DNA of 7,552 nucleotides from Candidatus Melainabacteria bacterium (GTDB taxonomy: Bacteria; Cyanobacteriota; Vampirovibrionia; 2-02-FULL-35-15): the NCBI GenBank assembly GCA_023250175.1, contig JAHFBD010000102.1:1-7552 (forward strand), given 5' to 3'. The notes below the pieces were generated by a model. That model was given only the letters and a program-made list of their open reading frames with translations. It searched no databases and was not told the origin of the DNA. This document shows positions 5,855 through 7,552 of this stretch, in pieces. How positions within the stretch are numbered: the first letter of the stretch is position 1; each line of letters opens with the position of its first letter. The translations under genes and the position numbers were made by a program.

Positions 5855-7333
5855 ATGAATGGATTTGGGCCAAATTTATCAATGAACTTTTTCTCTCCAG
5901 TCAGAAGTTTACCTAAACAAGGTAATGAAGAGCTTGTAAAAAACTATTTAGATCAAGGACAAAATCAAGGGCAAAATCCTGTAGAAGAAGCAGCCAAAAA
6001 CATACAACAAAATCAGCCAAATACAAATCAGGCACCTGCAAATGCTAATCTAAATGCTTCGTTAAACCAATCAGCATTAAATAATCCTTTAATTAATCAG
6101 TCTGCATTAAATACAACAAATTCAAATCAATCTAACTTAGACTTTAAAAATAATACAGGTAATACTCAAGTGCAAGCTACACCAGCACAGCAGGATTTTC
6201 AAGGGGCGCGTGATTTGCCTGCATATGCTGGAATTGCTAATATGTCTTTTAAATCATGGATAGCAAATCAGGATAATAAAAGTTTTACTAATCTAGAGTC
6301 GGGTGAAAAGCAATTAACTTCTACCTTGGAGGGCATTCAAGGTTTTCAGAAAAAAAGTTCTGAAGATTCGGACAATGGTTCTCTAAATAAGAAAAACAAG
6401 GGGCTTAGACAATTAAAAAGGGGTAATAATCGTCTCGTTGTTCTTTCCCAGATTTTTTCAAACATAGAACATAATGCTGCAGAAGACACTGAGCTATTAG
6501 TGCATATAAACAATTTTAAAAAATTAGGTTCAAATCTAACAGGTGGTGATGGTAATCAAGAGAATGATGAAGAAATTAAACTAATTCCACCAACACCCAA
6601 TGAATTGCATAAATTAGAACATGTTGATGCAACTCAAATTAAATGTTTATATCAATTATTAGCTTTACCGGATGAATTTCCAGAGTTTCTAAGATTGTTT
6701 GCACATGATTATACAGAGTTGAACTTTAAAGAAGCAAAATCTTTTTTAGAGCAAAGATTTAACATCGTGAAAGAACAACTTTTTGGTGTTGATGAGAGAT
6801 TACATAAAACCATTGAGATCTTTTTACCACTATTACATTCTAGTCCGAACTCTTTATTGCCGTTAGTTTTGTTGTACTACCCCTTGCCTGTTCCTTATTT
6901 GTGTGACAGAGATAATGCTCAATGGAATTCTGGAAAAAATACAGCTCGAAAATCTGAAATATTAGCTTCAGTTGAGATTTATTATGAATCAGATGACTTA
7001 GGTAGATTTCTAATAAAACTTGAATTGTATGAAGATAATGATTTTAATCTTAATATTCAAACCTCAAAAGATAATCAAGAGATTATTAATGATATTGAGG
7101 CAGCTGTTGCAGAGAGTATGTATTTGTTAGAACATCCCCCAAACTTATCAGAATTAAATGTGCTTTTGACTAATGAAGTTTACAAGGCTACTGATATAAA
7201 TGAACAATTATCTATTATATCTACGGGTCCACTGAGGCTTGAAATTGTTCTTGCTACTTATGCAATTTTAGTTGTCTTGAATAAACTAAGTGGTGAAATT
7301 GAAAATAGTGGACTAATTGAAATTAAGGACTAA
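5855..7333 (+). CDS. FliK-like hook/needle-length control protein (probable)
   Basis: The 492-residue protein is built like FliK/SctP rulers. Residues 1-30 have no acidic residue until Glu25. Residues 31-118 are an Asn/Gln/Pro-rich, probably disordered stretch with NQSALN twice (71-76, 81-86) and NQSNL (91-95). A helical middle spans about 185-335. The C-terminal part contains YYPLPVPYL (341-349), then AQWNSG and a segment at 371-425 with VEIYYESDDLGRFLIKLELY and FNLNIQTSKDNQEIINDI. This matches the FliK C-terminal pattern of a 'DLGR/ELGR' turn between beta strands, followed by a helix pairing that core. In FliK this domain touches FlhB to trigger the substrate switch, and an flhB lies two genes upstream. 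About 65 further residues, partly hydrophobic (463-476), follow the domain and are unusual. Overall similarity is weak, so the assignment rests on domain shape and neighbourhood. Confidence 0.6.
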   Translation: MNGFGPNLSMNFFSPVRSLPKQGNEELVKNYLDQGQNQGQNPVEEAAKNIQQNQPNTNQAPANANLNASLNQSALNNPLINQSALNTTNSNQSNLDFKNNTGNTQVQATPAQQDFQGARDLPAYAGIANMSFKSWIANQDNKSFTNLESGEKQLTSTLEGIQGFQKKSSEDSDNGSLNKKNKGLRQLKRGNNRLVVLSQIFSNIEHNAAEDTELLVHINNFKKLGSNLTGGDGNQENDEEIKLIPPTPNELHKLEHVDATQIKCLYQLLALPDEFPEFLRLFAHDYTELNFKEAKSFLEQRFNIVKEQLFGVDERLHKTIEIFLPLLHSSPNSLLPLVLLYYPLPVPYLCDRDNAQWNSGKNTARKSEILASVEIYYESDDLGRFLIKLELYEDNDFNLNIQTSKDNQEIINDIEAAVAESMYLLEHPPNLSELNVLLTNEVYKATDINEQLSIISTGPLRLEIVLATYAILVVLNKLSGEIENSGLIEIKD

Positions 7334-7348
7334 ATGTTTCTACCTACC

Positions 7349-7376
7349 GCTCGTTTCGCACTAATGCTCAACTCGC
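7349..7376 (+). repeat. G+C-richer tandem imperfect repeat GCTCnnnTCGC
   Basis: GCTCGTTTCGC (7349-7359) and GCTCAACTCGC (7366-7376) are two copies of GCTC-N3-TCGC with a 17-base period, directly after the fliK-like stop. The patch is clearly richer in G+C than its surroundings and codes for nothing visible. It may be part of a dispersed extragenic repeat or a binding site. Confidence 0.4.
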
Positions 7377-7392
7377 TTTTCCTTTACAGGGC

Positions 7393-7422
7393 GCTTTTTG
7401 GTGAATAAATCACACAAAAAGC
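7393..7422. terminator. Long hairpin between convergent genes, possible bidirectional terminator
   Basis: GCTTTTTGGTGA (7393-7404) pairs with TCAC (7410-7413) and CAAAAAGC (7415-7422), giving 12 base pairs around an ATAAA loop with one bulged A. It lies between the fliK-like gene and the minus-strand gene at the right edge, where a shared terminator is expected. The T-run is inside the stem rather than after it, so it is not the textbook form. The following TTATTTATGG is only moderately T-rich. Confidence 0.5.
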
Positions 7423-7460
7423 TTATTTATGGTCTTATACATTATAAGGGGTAGTAACGA

Positions 7461-7552
7461 TTAGATTACTCTAAGCTGATTTCCTGCAGGAATGTCAGTA
7501 ACCTTCTTTTTATATTCCATCCACTCATCAAAGTTTGTAAATGCTTCTTTAG
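7461..7552 (-). CDS. C-terminal fragment of an unidentified protein
   Basis: On the minus strand one frame is open from the window edge (first full codon at 7550) to a TAA at 7463-7461, encoding 29 residues: KEAFTNFDEWMEYKKKVTD followed by IPAGNQLRVI. The mix of acidic, lysine and aromatic residues looks like real protein, whereas the competing minus-strand frame gives a less natural sequence. The piece is too short to name a family. It would converge on the fliK-like gene, with the hairpin at 7393-7422 between the two. Confidence 0.5.
   Translation of the reverse strand, partial: KEAFTNFDEWMEYKKKVTDIPAGNQLRVI

Noticed and set aside
6050..6140. Short DNA repeats in the fliK-like gene as a CRISPR or tandem array
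   Set aside because: The similarity is in the encoded NQSALN motif, with irregular spacing and only two full copies, and the reading frame runs through it.

Overview
The window is AT-rich (roughly one third G+C by eye) and most starts lack a good Shine-Dalgarno sequence. The best lineage clue is the glutaredoxin: its stretch from IDGDE through RANGR, TVPQVFI and HVGGCDD to ALD matches the cyanobacterial GrxC pattern closely. L31, however, is the four-cysteine zinc form, unlike the cysteine-poor L31 usual in photosynthetic cyanobacteria, and IspG resembles the short ferredoxin/flavodoxin type of fermentative bacteria. Together with an FlhB-family export protein, this suggests a non-photosynthetic relative of cyanobacteria (Vampirovibrionia/'Melainabacteria'). 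The assignment is an inference from family resemblance, not a database result.

Left part (1-2776, all + strand) is core housekeeping: the C-terminal end of a TPR protein, ispG (isoprenoid MEP pathway), rpmE (ribosomal protein L31), grxC (glutaredoxin 3) and rsmA/ksgA (16S rRNA dimethyltransferase). ispG and rpmE have promoter-like sequences so close to their ATGs that near-leaderless mRNAs are predicted. Two strong hairpins fill the gap between grxC and rsmA.

Middle and right part (2767-7333) is accessory and export-related. A minus-strand gene of unknown function (237 aa) overlaps the end of rsmA tail to tail. Across a 289-base divergent intergenic region lies a full-length FlhB/SctU-family protein, followed on the same strand by an FliA-like sigma factor and a 492-aa protein. 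The last has an Asn/Gln-rich N-terminal half and a C-terminal segment resembling the FliK substrate-specificity domain. FlhB and FliK are the two partners of the export switch in flagella and injectisomes, and FliA-type sigma factors run late flagellar genes, so the three genes read as one export-switch and regulation module. The FlhB cleavage motif is NPEH rather than NPTH. The 237-aa gene and flhB carry matching upstream elements (TATTA..TAA..AGATT..TCTGTGGA) on opposite strands, and the CTGTGGA core recurs just before the fliK-like gene. This supports co-regulation, and the 237-aa protein becomes a candidate substrate or accessory of the same apparatus.

Right edge (7334-7552): a G+C-richer repeat pair, a long hairpin between convergent genes, and the C-terminal end of an unidentified minus-strand gene.
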